A stretch of DNA of 64,000 bases from assembly GCF_042676245.1 (NCBI RefSeq), contig NZ_JBHTKA010000015.1, positions 124,001-188,000 of the forward strand. The letters run 5' to 3'. Source of the DNA: Ohtaekwangia kribbensis (GTDB lineage: Bacteria > Bacteroidota > Bacteroidia > Cytophagales > Cyclobacteriaceae). Below the pieces are notes generated by a model, which worked only from the letters and a program-made list of their open reading frames with translations, searched no databases and was not told the origin of the DNA. This document shows positions 36,701-44,315 of this stretch, piece after piece. Numbering within the stretch: the first letter of the stretch is position 1; each line of letters opens with the position of its first letter. The translations under genes were made by a program, and so were the position numbers.

Positions 36701-37251
36701 ATATCTTCAAAAGTAGGTCTGAGGTTGTCGTTCAGTGTATTGATCTGTTTCTCCAGTTGCAGGATAGTACCGGCAGCGGGAGCACTCAGAACGTTGATAA
36801 AACCTTCGGTGGGGTCTGCAGCAGGGCTGCTGTTTCCATTTCGGAATGTCGTAACTATTTCAGGAGTACCATCATCATCAACATCTCCTACAATCAGGCG
36901 GTTAACGTGGTTAGTTCGGCTAGGCTCTGATTTAAACTTAAGCTTCATTTCGAAAGGAGGGAAGCTGTCAGGCTTAACGTCACAAGTTATATCATGACCG
37001 ATAAAGAAATCTTTACAAACTGCATCGATGGAACACTCCTTGTCGTAACAGTCTATGAAACGGTCGCCATCATCGTCTATACCGTTATCACAGATTTCAC
37101 AAACTTTAGCGCCACAGTCTCCGTCACGGCAGTCTACGAGGCCATCGCCATCGTCATCCAAGTTGTTATTACACTTGGGACCTGTCTCCTGTGCGAACGA
37201 ACTCATTGCTATCAGGCTTAGGAAAGAGATCAGTAAAATCAACCTTTTCAT
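30730..37251 (-). CDS. Giant SprB-like surface adhesin with type-B T9SS sorting domain
   Basis: A 2173-aa exported protein (ATG 37251, MKRLILLISFLSLIAMSSFA). First come two acidic Cys repeats of C-N-N-x-x-D-D-D-x-D-G-x-x-D-C type (residues 25-75), likely calcium loops. Next is a FG-GAP/VCBS propeller with D-x-[DN]-x-D-G motifs (about 110-610) and a CARDB-like domain (about 640-760). Then about 13 tandem domains of 85-120 aa built on [YF]-x-[FY]-x-W-[YF]-x-G ... G-x-Y-[TV]-V ... C, such as YTFEWYTGS and YDYKWYIGA. The end (NGDGKNDIFFINC, IKVFNRAG-like, LPDGTYFYIID) is the CHU_C sorting domain. A surface adhesin, possibly for gliding; PorP/SprF follows directly. The upstream spacer holds a TAGATTTG box and two hairpins. 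Confidence 0.92.
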   Translation of the reverse strand: MKRLILLISFLSLIAMSSFAQETGPKCNNNLDDDGDGLVDCRDGDCGAKVCEICDNGIDDDGDRFIDCYDKECSIDAVCKDFFIGHDITCDVKPDSFPPFEMKLKFKSEPSRTNHVNRLIVGDVDDDGTPEIVTTFRNGNSSPAADPTEGFINVLSAPAAGTILQLEKQINTLNDNLRPTFEDIAMADINKDGCAEFFILTATSDGTGYKIMAYDCNGNKTWTSPIDWGVYPGTMGLTDFDGDGYVELYTRTRIYDAHSGTLMAENNWAGSGGSWFETSNAPIAVDILTGSSTQELVAGCRIYSVNINRPAPPPATPPVLGSTLTLSQQRSEYFTRNQRVSGSGTSVADFNLDGYLDIVAVGSTTQAGNNQDRTTTIFFWDVQNNALKTYTDLSNSSDSKYKNGWQNGAGRVNLADIDGDGKMNAVYVSGKYLYALKETAAGLDTLWRRGVTEETSGYTGCTMFDFNADGKSEIVYRDENYIYIYTTTNTSGVVTVTRSTPIRCASRTSNEYPIVVDMNGDGSTEICVVCSTDNVTNGAALTNLYSEAEVRVYESANEPWVPARKLWNQHGYFVANVNDDLTIPKQMQAHHLVYAENAQCFVDGKSRPLNSFLNQSPFLNSFGCPSYAAPNLAVTPFSDDFDVQVNPPTCPDKNFTVSFKFRNKGDIGISGNLPVAFYNGDPMAAGAILLGKTTIPLSNMNPGDTLTQTNVSITGPGSAFTLYIVLNDDGTTIPTPITIPNPNSKIKECDYGDNILKTNVVPLPVTLQAEVLRDNLRCSNVTNAPNNGAVRAYVLINGKKDSTSFNFYWFKGTVAKPIASADHVGHTYTGLPADTYTVYAIHKTAKCNSDTVASVVVKEISRAINVNVITMHNYDDCKNPTGVLQAIVNDTDGDGIGEPTGKFEYTWYAGPDILVGDTLGISHTLTGLKPGSYSVLVTEKTTGCQGNDSGDILDLTVPFTLDTTHVDITCSATAKGSATATVNGGTTGYSFSWFNGSFVKPTDDYTGSVYNNLNAGNYTVFATDINTKCTSDTVTIKVKQTKPPVITGITKDSDQLSCTGSIGAATVNVQGNVSDNTYQWYRGPNTLAANAIAGATNPSITGLAAGTYTVKVTGKTTSCSSTAQITIDGPSTTEILTVVPTGQSTCTPNNGQIEVQTVSPGVPSDYTFEWYTGSAVTASKLISGATTSILSGVNPGIYTVRARHKIYGCVTPAKQTEVLNNIPNIVIDDPVLTEPNDCISNTGRINVIVTTPSVLGYDFRWFKGFTVPASGTPIATVTNTSTTSLVTDLRYGQYVVEITNRDTGCKKEFPIYLPFLNGHTLKPFSQTDITTCVPDNGGSITAELKPTTGFVDTDYTIEYFEGSVDPETPSGTGTPVTSVNPSPTLGNYLFDSNGPFNITTKYYTMVAIANTGALAGCRASATFVIKQTISDPVIDATATAAATMVNKFCKTEVAGNPGSGSITLALGSGVPADYDYQWTSDTDASFSATTKDITGLKPGEYRILMTDNGGVNQGCYTENVFTVLNDPKEVTVNLADGDITLTSLTECGPDGVTPLTQGAAAFQRIMVDGVALTSPFAGYTFDWRRIDNSVVADNDAVAGDIGNLGAGEFYVIANETSSNCDVTASFTIEDETINSVNVDLLRFVVPSKCLKPTNVLGELEVQASGLPGTNYAYSWFTGATTTTPLPAGNVTGTDSYGNAGNIAQTINPGFFTVSVENTTSHCKVVETYELSQDTAIVTMTASTSPLTFCVNPDGSMYATVTSGSPNDYDYKWYIGAAVKPSADYTGKLVENIQPAIFPNTFLVVATDQADAFCKVSASVSIDDMRVYPVVTATAVNPRTNCDVVKADGIVSASVDGNVIDYTFDWYGETITPPPFATGSQISDLRDSTYTVIASDLVSGCSDTTQVILEFVPVGVEQPSIEVISHVTSCVDNNGILSASVNGNTSDYIFEWYIGNAVKASPDFVGSYYDSLAVGIYTVRATSLITGCVSDPVSEEILSKPVLPEFEFAIIPASCDEENGQIMLTITNDVDIDEIIWESVNGTIMGDPVLDGIPAGLYKVTVRTQLGCEASKEVEVKTDIHPYNGISRNGDGKNDIFFINCIQNFPDNIVKVFNRAGTLVYEHEGYNNIDIFFDGKSNKGISVMGTNLPDGTYFYIIDKRDGSKPLAGYLEIVN

Positions 37252-37521
37252 AGGGGTAGAAAAAATTATGTGCAAATCTAAGGACACTAAGGCTTCCATG
37301 TTAATCGTTATAAAGATTCTTTAAGCGATTCATTCCTTACATATGCGAATGAATTAGCCGTTAGAACAAACGAGTTACATTAGCCCGTATCCGTATACTA
37401 TATTAAGATATAGTAGCGCTTGTAACCTGATGATGTAAGTTTTGAACCGGAAATGTGACCCTAAAAAGGGCCTTTATCGACAGCCTGACGTAAACAACCG
37501 ATAGACTGCGGCAACCTTTTG
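37252..37521. other. Spacer between the two adhesin genes with hairpins and promoter box
   Basis: On the minus strand TAGATTTG (37280 down to 37273) matches TAnnTTTG, 21 bases before the giant adhesin ATG. Upstream lie two perfect inverted repeats: ATTCATTC/GAATGAAT (37328-37335 and 37347-37354) and TACTATAT/ATATAGTA (37396-37403 and 37408-37415). The giant adhesin therefore probably has its own promoter. No gene is supported here. Confidence 0.5.
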
Positions 37522-40500
37522 CTACCTGATTAACGTAATGCTCCCTGCACGAGGCACGCTTTCTTCTCCGTCACAACGAATTATATAGTAGTATACTCCA
37601 TCGGGAAGCTTCTTACCATTGAAAGTACCATCCCAGTTATTTTGATAAGGTTTTGCTTCGAATACCTTTACACCCTTCTCGTCATATATAGTAATGCCGC
37701 ATTGCGGGTAGGTCATAATGTTCTCGACTACCCATAGCTCATTTGGTCCATCGTTGTTCGGAGAGATGAAGTTACCGGGTTTTAGCTTGGTAACAATCGC
37801 ATCGCCAGCTACTTTCACTTCAATGGTGGCCTTGCCTTCGCAACCATTGGCATCTAACCCTGTAACCTGGTAGGTGGTGGTAGCCAACGGAGTAGCTACT
37901 GGGTTGGCAATAGAAGTTTGCGATAAAGTTTCCCCGGGCTCCCAGCTATAGTTTTCCAAACCGGATGCCGCCAATTGTGACGATTCTCCTTCGTTGATCT
38001 GTGGTGGCGTGGCAGTTACGATAACACTTGGAGCCGGTAGGGTCTCAACGACACGGCTTGCCGTCAGTACGCAACCATTGGTGGCTGTTACATCCACCGA
38101 ATAGGTTCCTTCTTCGCTTACTTCGATGGAAGATGTTGTTGCACCGTTACTCCATGCGTATGCTGTAAAGGTCCCGGTAACCTGGAGTACCAGCGTTGCG
38201 CCTTCACAGAAAGTGTAGTCATTGTTCGGGTTGGTTATGGTAACCGCCGGAGCACTTGTAATGGTGATCGGTATAGTTTTCGTTTCCGCACAGGAGTTGC
38301 CTGCGTACGATACGGTAAGTGTTACATCAAATGTACCGGCTGAGGTAAAGATGTGTTCAGGATCTTTTTCGGTAGAGGTTTTACCATCATCAAAGTTCCA
38401 ATTGTAAAATGTTGTCACAGATGCATCTGATGTCGATCCGTTGGTGAATTTTACTTTCTGGTTAGCGCATGCAGTAGCAGGAGCGCTGAAATTGGTGGTG
38501 ATGGTTGTTGTGATGGTAACTTTAACCGGAGCGGTTTCGATATTCACACTACACCCCGCGTTGCCAGCCTTCACAGTATAATTTCCGGAAGAGGCAGGAA
38601 CAGAAGTTATCGCTAACTGTGCACCGGTAGATACAGGTGCTCCATCTTTAAACCATTGATAGGTATAGGCCGGATCGTTGGGCACTACTTCCAGGTTTTG
38701 TGATGCTGCTCCCTGGCAAAGAACAAGCTCGTTGGCAGGCGTAATGCTAAAGGTAGGTACATCTACAGCTTGAACCAATGTAGATTGCTTTCGCAGGAGA
38801 CATGAACCTACTTTGACATCTACATAATATAGTCCGGCTTTGTCAAGACTGAAATTTGTAATTGGAGTAGGCGCGGTGCCCGTGCCGGTATATCCTTGCG
38901 GACCAGTCCATTCATAGGTTACTCCGGCTATATTATTAATAGAGAGATTCAGTGTTCCCCCTAAACAGACCGGGCCGTTGTTGGCGGGTGTTGTTGCACC
39001 TGCAGTTCCTGCTACCACCGTTATATCAATACCATCAGATTCTTCACCACAACCTGTAGCGGAAGCACAGGTACCACCTTCGGAAATAACGCGTACGGTA
39101 TATACACCTGTACCACTCGCAGCGGTAACATCAAATGTATTCTGATTGAGTCCGCAGGAAACCACCGCACCGTTCTTACGCCATTCGTAGTAAGAACCTT
39201 TGCTTACGGTAGCATATAATTTATAGGGTAAAGCACCAGTACATAACGTTAATGGAGTTTCATTCGGTGATATAACTGGGAATACACACGAGCGATTTCT
39301 GAATACTGATACTTTCGATGCTGGTATTGTAGAGTTGTCAACACTGGTAAATGAGATATCGGGTTTGCCATCGCCATCCAGATCACCAATGCGAACGTGA
39401 CGTGTGATATAGGTTGTGTTTACCACGTCTTTTGTAAATGACAGATTACCTGGAGTACTTTGGTTATTCAGGATGGTGAGTTTCGTTTGAGTAACAGACG
39501 CTATTACGATATCCATCTTACCATCACCATCCAGGTCGCCAAAATCCAGACCCCATGGATTCGCTTCCGTAGCGATCACCAACGGAGATGCAAAACTGAT
39601 TGTTGAGCCCGAGCCCTGGTTGCGGAATACGGAAATGGAAGATCCGAGTAACTGTGTTACCGCTATATCTTTCTTACCATCGTTATCAAGATCACCAATG
39701 CGAATTCGTTTCACTGTGTTACCAATCGTCAGGGTTGATATGGTTCCGATTGCTACACCGGCAGATGTACTTTCGTTCTCTATAATAAAGAGGTTACTGG
39801 TTGCAGTCTGAAACTGACTGGTTATTATTTCAGGATAGGAATCTCCGTTAAGATCGTCCACGGCAATACCATCGGTACTCGCGGTTGATGGTATAGTTAT
39901 ATTTATAGGAGAAGCTGCGAACGCGATTGATCCTAAGGTACTTTGATTCACTAATACAGAGATCGTATTACTTCCCTGGTCAGTAACCAGCAGTTCAGGT
40001 TTACCATTCAGGTCGAGGTCTGCTATATCTACTTTTGCATTCTTTCTCCCGGTAAGCTTGATCGTTATCGGAGTGCCAAAGGTAAAGTTGCCGGCACCGG
40101 TACTTGCATTGGGCAGTATAAATACGCGATCACTCAAAGCAATACTACCTTCTGTTAATACAAGGTCTTGCTTTCCATCACCATTCAAATCGCCACAACG
40201 AATGTGTAACGAAAATGTACCAAGTCCGAAGGGTATTTTAGTAAAGCTGATATTACCGACACCTGTACTTGTATTTCGTAGAATGGTTATGTTGTTGTTA
40301 CCGTTGTTGGCAGTCGCTATATCTGCTTTGCCATCGTTGTCCAGATCGCAAAGGCAGTGGTCGTATAGTCCTTTCTCTGCATCAAAATCAGATTGAGCAC
40401 TAAGGTTGCTAACGTTAAAAGGATTTTTACCACTAAAGCTCAGTAAGAATGAATCATTGCTATATCCCGTAAGGCCATTGGCTGTATTGGTTACGGCAAT

Positions 40501-40776
40501 ATGTCTATACGTTGTTCCGGCCGGTACTTCAACCTGAATCATTTGGTTGGTCACCGTCAGGATTGTTCCTTTCACGGCTCCGAAATATACCGCGAGCTTT
40601 GTAGCATCGGTGCCGAAGTTGGTGCCCATGATGGTAACCTTCTCCGACATACTGGTACTGGTCTTATCTACCGATCTGATCTCCGGTCGTTGCGCATATA
40701 CTGCACAGCATGCGAGCATCATTATATATAGAGTAATACCCGTTGGTTTCGCGATAATGTTGAATAATGCCTTCAT
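37522..40776 (-). CDS. FG-GAP/PKD repeat protein with type-B T9SS sorting domain
   Basis: A 1084-aa exported protein. ATG 40776 gives signal peptide KALFNIIAKPTGITLYIMML to VYAQ. An IPT/TIG domain follows (RPEIRSVDKTSTSMSEKVTI). Residues 110-540 are FG-GAP/VCBS blades with repeated D-L-[DN]-x-D-G-K-x-D-I motifs. Then come Ig-like domains (FPVISPNETPLTLCTGALPY, VTYEWTGPQGY, YTYQWFKDGAPV), a PKD domain (NWNFDDGKTSTEKDPEHIF), another Ig-like unit, and the CHU_C end (GNFISPNNDGPNELWVVENI, LPDGVYYYIIRCDG). It is probable type IX surface cargo. It follows the PorP-SPOR gene by 48 bases, so that protein is the likely secretion partner. Confidence 0.9.
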   Translation of the reverse strand: MKALFNIIAKPTGITLYIMMLACCAVYAQRPEIRSVDKTSTSMSEKVTIMGTNFGTDATKLAVYFGAVKGTILTVTNQMIQVEVPAGTTYRHIAVTNTANGLTGYSNDSFLLSFSGKNPFNVSNLSAQSDFDAEKGLYDHCLCDLDNDGKADIATANNGNNNITILRNTSTGVGNISFTKIPFGLGTFSLHIRCGDLNGDGKQDLVLTEGSIALSDRVFILPNASTGAGNFTFGTPITIKLTGRKNAKVDIADLDLNGKPELLVTDQGSNTISVLVNQSTLGSIAFAASPINITIPSTASTDGIAVDDLNGDSYPEIITSQFQTATSNLFIIENESTSAGVAIGTISTLTIGNTVKRIRIGDLDNDGKKDIAVTQLLGSSISVFRNQGSGSTISFASPLVIATEANPWGLDFGDLDGDGKMDIVIASVTQTKLTILNNQSTPGNLSFTKDVVNTTYITRHVRIGDLDGDGKPDISFTSVDNSTIPASKVSVFRNRSCVFPVISPNETPLTLCTGALPYKLYATVSKGSYYEWRKNGAVVSCGLNQNTFDVTAASGTGVYTVRVISEGGTCASATGCGEESDGIDITVVAGTAGATTPANNGPVCLGGTLNLSINNIAGVTYEWTGPQGYTGTGTAPTPITNFSLDKAGLYYVDVKVGSCLLRKQSTLVQAVDVPTFSITPANELVLCQGAASQNLEVVPNDPAYTYQWFKDGAPVSTGAQLAITSVPASSGNYTVKAGNAGCSVNIETAPVKVTITTTITTNFSAPATACANQKVKFTNGSTSDASVTTFYNWNFDDGKTSTEKDPEHIFTSAGTFDVTLTVSYAGNSCAETKTIPITITSAPAVTITNPNNDYTFCEGATLVLQVTGTFTAYAWSNGATTSSIEVSEEGTYSVDVTATNGCVLTASRVVETLPAPSVIVTATPPQINEGESSQLAASGLENYSWEPGETLSQTSIANPVATPLATTTYQVTGLDANGCEGKATIEVKVAGDAIVTKLKPGNFISPNNDGPNELWVVENIMTYPQCGITIYDEKGVKVFEAKPYQNNWDGTFNGKKLPDGVYYYIIRCDGEESVPRAGSITLIR

Positions 40777-40824
40777 TATACCATAAATGCAGCGAGATGT
40801 TGAAAACGTAACCATACCCATTCC

Positions 40825-42138
40825 TTACTTATCGGAAGTTACAACCAACAGACGAGCTGTTTTCAATTTTGTATATGCCTTCAGGTTACGGATCTCTTCA
40901 TGTGCCTCGGCAGCTTTCGCGGTTTCGAGTACATGCACATAATACTTTTTATCCTGTGGATTATAGAAGATATCCGCATTGAACTTGTCGTTAACAAGTT
41001 TACGCTTGGCAGCATCCGCCCGGTTAAAGTCAGGGAATACATTGATAACCACAAAGTAACGCTTCTTATTCTCATCCGTCTTGGCAATGTTATCCGGATC
41101 TTGCGTGCCTTCCTGGAAGCGGGCCGTGTGTTTCTCGTTCGGTGATCGGGTAAGTGTAGAGCGAAGCACTGGTGCAGCGCGTTTAAACTTCTTGGCATAG
41201 CCTAACCGAAGTCCTAAAATTACTTCGTGTGTACCCTGCGAAAAAGCATCTTCCGGCTGACTGTTGGGTTCATACGAATAACCGATAATGAAACGACTTA
41301 CCTTTATACCCGCGTTGGCCGTATAGCCATACGGCAGACGATACGAACCTCCTAACCAGAAATTTTCCGAGAGGTTAAGCTTTCCCAGGAACTCGAACTG
41401 ACTGGTACCAAATTTAGAGTATTTGTAATTAAAGTAGAGTTCAAGCGGAGCGATGGTCTCGCGTGTTTTTACTTTACGTTTCAAGCCGCCTTTACTGCGA
41501 CTAACAATTTTACTCTCTACTTTTTTCTTATAGTAAATGGTGAAGAATACATTGTCCGTAGGAGAGACCGTAGTAACATTAAAGCTGGCATCGCTGTTAA
41601 ACTTCGAAGGGAAAAGCTGAGGCAACGAAAGACCTATATTAATACCCGAGCCCGATCGGTATAGCATACCAAAGCTTGAGGCAGGCTGCATGTTGTTGGC
41701 AGAGTAACTTGCCAATGCCGGATCGTTCGGATCCGTCACTTTATTCATGTCGATGCTGTTGGAGATAGCGCCCCCGGAGAGCCCGAACATCAGCCAGTTT
41801 TTCTGACCAACGGGCATGGCATACGCATACGAAAGAGAGAAGTCCGTTGTATTGAGAAGTCCGCGCTTGTAAGATGAAATCTTGCCACCCCATCCCGCAC
41901 GACTTTCATTCATCATGGTATTGAATGTTAATGTGGAGAGCTGAGGAGCTCCTTCTATATTCATCCATTGTTGGCGATGAAGCGCGTAAACATACGTGTA
42001 TTCCGTAACGGCTTCGGCCGGATTATATAAATATGGATTGATGAAGAAATTATTATAAACAGGATAGTTTTGAGCAGATGCAATATATCCGCACAACAGG
42101 AAGAGAGTACTAACTAATAAGTTAAAAAAATACCGCAT
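40825..42138 (-). CDS. PorP/SprF-family protein fused to a SPOR domain
   Basis: A 437-aa outer-membrane protein. Signal peptide to about residue 22, then the PorP/SprF start NYPVYNNFFINPYLYNPAEA, LHRQQWMNIEGAPQLSTLTF, and barrel strands through FSQGTHEVILGLRLGYAKKF near residue 325. A linker of about 40 aa leads to a SPOR-like domain (residues 360-437: KKRYFVVINVFPDFNRADAA, KYYVHVLETAKAAEAHEEIR, LKTARLLVV). SPOR domains bind peptidoglycan with denuded glycan strands. The fusion could tie the T9SS partner to the cell wall; this is inference. It heads the minus-strand adhesin operon. Confidence 0.88.
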   Translation of the reverse strand: MRYFFNLLVSTLFLLCGYIASAQNYPVYNNFFINPYLYNPAEAVTEYTYVYALHRQQWMNIEGAPQLSTLTFNTMMNESRAGWGGKISSYKRGLLNTTDFSLSYAYAMPVGQKNWLMFGLSGGAISNSIDMNKVTDPNDPALASYSANNMQPASSFGMLYRSGSGINIGLSLPQLFPSKFNSDASFNVTTVSPTDNVFFTIYYKKKVESKIVSRSKGGLKRKVKTRETIAPLELYFNYKYSKFGTSQFEFLGKLNLSENFWLGGSYRLPYGYTANAGIKVSRFIIGYSYEPNSQPEDAFSQGTHEVILGLRLGYAKKFKRAAPVLRSTLTRSPNEKHTARFQEGTQDPDNIAKTDENKKRYFVVINVFPDFNRADAAKRKLVNDKFNADIFYNPQDKKYYVHVLETAKAAEAHEEIRNLKAYTKLKTARLLVVTSDK

Positions 42139-42184
42139 TCACGTCCATTAATATGGGCTATTGCTCAAAAGTCACTCGTTGATT

Positions 42185-42226
42185 CTGGTGAAAATCACCA
42201 GTCATTTTAAAAATGTTAGTCACCAG
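42185..42226. promoter_or_regulatory. Clustered CTGGTGA/TCACCAG sites
   Basis: CTGGTGA (42185-42191) and TCACCAG (42195-42201) form a palindrome with a three-base spacer; a second TCACCAG is at 42220-42226. They lie in the 245-base divergent spacer between PorP-SPOR (-) and the PorT-like gene (+). A regulator binding region is possible. Confidence 0.35.
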
Positions 42227-42334
42227 AGTGAATTGTATCAGTTTAAAAAGTCTGTTTAAAGTAAAACTCACGAATATACAGCGTTTTTTTGTTTTTAACA
42301 GAATTGTTCAACGTCTTACTTGACCGAAATCCTG

Positions 42335-42342
42335 TATTTTTG
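42335..42342 (+). promoter_or_regulatory. Bacteroidota -7 box TATTTTTG
   Basis: TATTTTTG matches TAnnTTTG, 41 bases before the GTG start at 42384. Confidence 0.5.
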
Positions 42343-42383
42343 AGCATTTAAAGAATTGTTCTGATAGAAAAACCTCAACCTTA

Positions 42384-43190
42384 GTGAAAACACGTATATC
42401 AAGTGTTCTGATTCTTACTTTTATTTTTTGCAGTACTGCTTTTGCACAAGTACTTGTGGGACCTGTAGCAGGTGCAAATTTTTCGTGGACCTCTTTTAGT
42501 GATAAAGATCTCAAAGACGAATACAATGTATCGCCAGTATTTGGGTATCATGTCGGTGGCCACCTTGCATTTAAGGTTCGCAAGAGATTTTTCCTTCACA
42601 CATCGCTCATCTATTCAACCAAAGGAAAGAACCTGAAAAGTGAAGCAGGTGATCTTTCGTTGAAGCTCCGGTATAAATATATCGAGATGCCAATTGTATA
42701 TACTGCTTATTTTAAAGGGCACATTGGTGAAAAAGAGTTCAAATATTCGCTGGGTGTAGGTCCAAATATAAGCTACTGGCTAGGAGGGAAGGGGACATTT
42801 GAAAATGCAGATACGCATGAATTCCATAACGGACCATCGGGTGTTATACCGGTGGATATAGTATTTGGTAAAGATCCCGGCTCTGCTACTGAAAATGAAA
42901 TGGTTATACAGCGTCCTAACCGCGTACAGTTCGGACTAAACTTTACCGCTGGTTTTCTGTTTGAACCGGTTCGGTATCGTGAGGTAGTACTTACGCTGCG
43001 TTATGAACTTGGTCACAGTTACCTGAGTCGTGAGAGCGATGGTGTATTCAGTCCTACATTTCCTTCGTTCAGTGAATCGCAGAAAATCAGAAACCAGGGA
43101 TTCCGTATATCACTCGCCTATCTTATCGACTTGAAAGTTGAAGAGCGTAAGCGCGGTAAGAGTACCATCGACAGAAAAAGACCTAAATAG
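42384..43190 (+). CDS. PorT-like outer-membrane beta-barrel protein
   Basis: A 268-aa exported barrel protein. A GTG start gives a signal peptide ending in STAFAQ (about residue 22), then GPVAGANFSWTSF and alternating strands such as KYIEMPIVYTAYFKG, FKYSLGVGPNISYWLGGKG, VQFGLNFTAGFLFEPV and GFRISLAYLIDLKVEE. This pattern fits the PorT/outer-membrane beta-barrel (DUF-type) family; PorT itself is part of the T9SS, but many paralogues exist, so no symbol is given. It is divergent from the adhesin operon and converges on ppx. Confidence 0.75.
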   Translation: MKTRISSVLILTFIFCSTAFAQVLVGPVAGANFSWTSFSDKDLKDEYNVSPVFGYHVGGHLAFKVRKRFFLHTSLIYSTKGKNLKSEAGDLSLKLRYKYIEMPIVYTAYFKGHIGEKEFKYSLGVGPNISYWLGGKGTFENADTHEFHNGPSGVIPVDIVFGKDPGSATENEMVIQRPNRVQFGLNFTAGFLFEPVRYREVVLTLRYELGHSYLSRESDGVFSPTFPSFSESQKIRNQGFRISLAYLIDLKVEERKRGKSTIDRKRPK

Positions 43191-43225
43191 CAGAGGTCAT
43201 TCTCTGTTCATACTGGTATATAGCT

Positions 43226-44122
43226 TTAGAAGTTTAGCTTCTGCTGGGCAACGCTTTGCTCGTACAAGTGTAGCATAATGCCATCTTTCAAACCTACTTC
43301 CGGTACAAGTATACTGGCTGCATGAGCCCATTCCATAACCTGCAGGTAAATATGGCTGGCGGGTATAATTACATCCGCGCGATCGGGGTTCATCTGTAAC
43401 TTATAGATACGTTCCTCGAGCGAGTAACCTTCCACCATGTCGCGTATCTCTTTCACTTTCTTTACCGACATGATGCTGCCCGGTTTTAGTTTAGCGAGTT
43501 CAAATATCTTGCTGATGTTACCACCGGTACCAACGGCAGTTACTTTGCCGTAGTCTTTTTTTACGTTGTCTTTGATCCAGCGCTCCATATCCTCCCACAT
43601 AATCGGAGAGTCTATTTGTTCGAGCACGCGTACCGAACCAATCTTGAACGAACGTGTCTTGATTTTTTTACCGGCCACATACAAGTTCAATTCAGTACTA
43701 CCACCACCCACATCAATATGCAGATATGTTTTATCCGTTAAGTACGAGCTTATGGCACGGTTGATCAATTCAGCTTCGCGATTGCCATCAATCACATGAA
43801 TAGTTATACCCAGTTCTTCTTTTACCTGGTTGGCCAGTTCAAGACCGTTGTCGGATTCGCGCATGGCCGATGTAGCACAGAACATATAGTCATCTACCTC
43901 ATACAACTCCAGCAGCAGTTTATAGGCCGTCATCAGTTTTTTGAATTTGGCGATGCTGGCGTTGCTGATTCGGTTGGTGGTAAATACATCGTGTCCTAAT
44001 CGTAACGGAAAGCGAACGTATTCCAACTTTTTGAATACAGGTTGTGTCTGATTATTAGCCAGCACGGTAGAAACCTGAAAGCGTATAGCGTTAGAACCGA
44101 TGTCGATGGCAGCTAGTTTCAT
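43226..44122 (-). CDS. Ppx/GppA-family exopolyphosphatase
   Basis: A 298-aa phosphatase of the actin-like ATPase fold. The first phosphate loop is AAIDIGSNAIRFQV, the catalytic Glu lies in ATSAMRESDNG, and the second loop is HIDVGGGSTELNLYVAGKK. VTAVGTGGNISKIFELA and VIIPASHIYLQVMEWA follow. The length equals the short two-domain form. It hydrolyses terminal phosphate of polyphosphate or pppGpp. With PPK1 and PPK2 nearby, polyphosphate is the likelier substrate. It stands as a single gene. Confidence 0.9.
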   Translation of the reverse strand: MKLAAIDIGSNAIRFQVSTVLANNQTQPVFKKLEYVRFPLRLGHDVFTTNRISNASIAKFKKLMTAYKLLLELYEVDDYMFCATSAMRESDNGLELANQVKEELGITIHVIDGNREAELINRAISSYLTDKTYLHIDVGGGSTELNLYVAGKKIKTRSFKIGSVRVLEQIDSPIMWEDMERWIKDNVKKDYGKVTAVGTGGNISKIFELAKLKPGSIMSVKKVKEIRDMVEGYSLEERIYKLQMNPDRADVIIPASHIYLQVMEWAHAASILVPEVGLKDGIMLHLYEQSVAQQKLNF

Positions 44123-44315
44123 GCGTTGGGTGTGTTGTTGAGATAAGGGTGTCGAACGAGGTCGCGGTTCATCAGCGAACCGGATGTGAAGAAGCGAGCA
44201 TGTATACTACAACTAAAAATCATATCCGCTATAGTGGTTTGACGGCACAAAGATCATCAAATCATTTATTTTGAACGTCTTCTTCAAAGTTAAATTTTAA
44301 TAAACGTTTGTGCTT

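Noticed and set aside
30730..42138. Integrative element or prophage
   Set aside because: No integrase, direct repeats, tRNA boundary or phage genes are visible; the locus fits resident T9SS surface genes.
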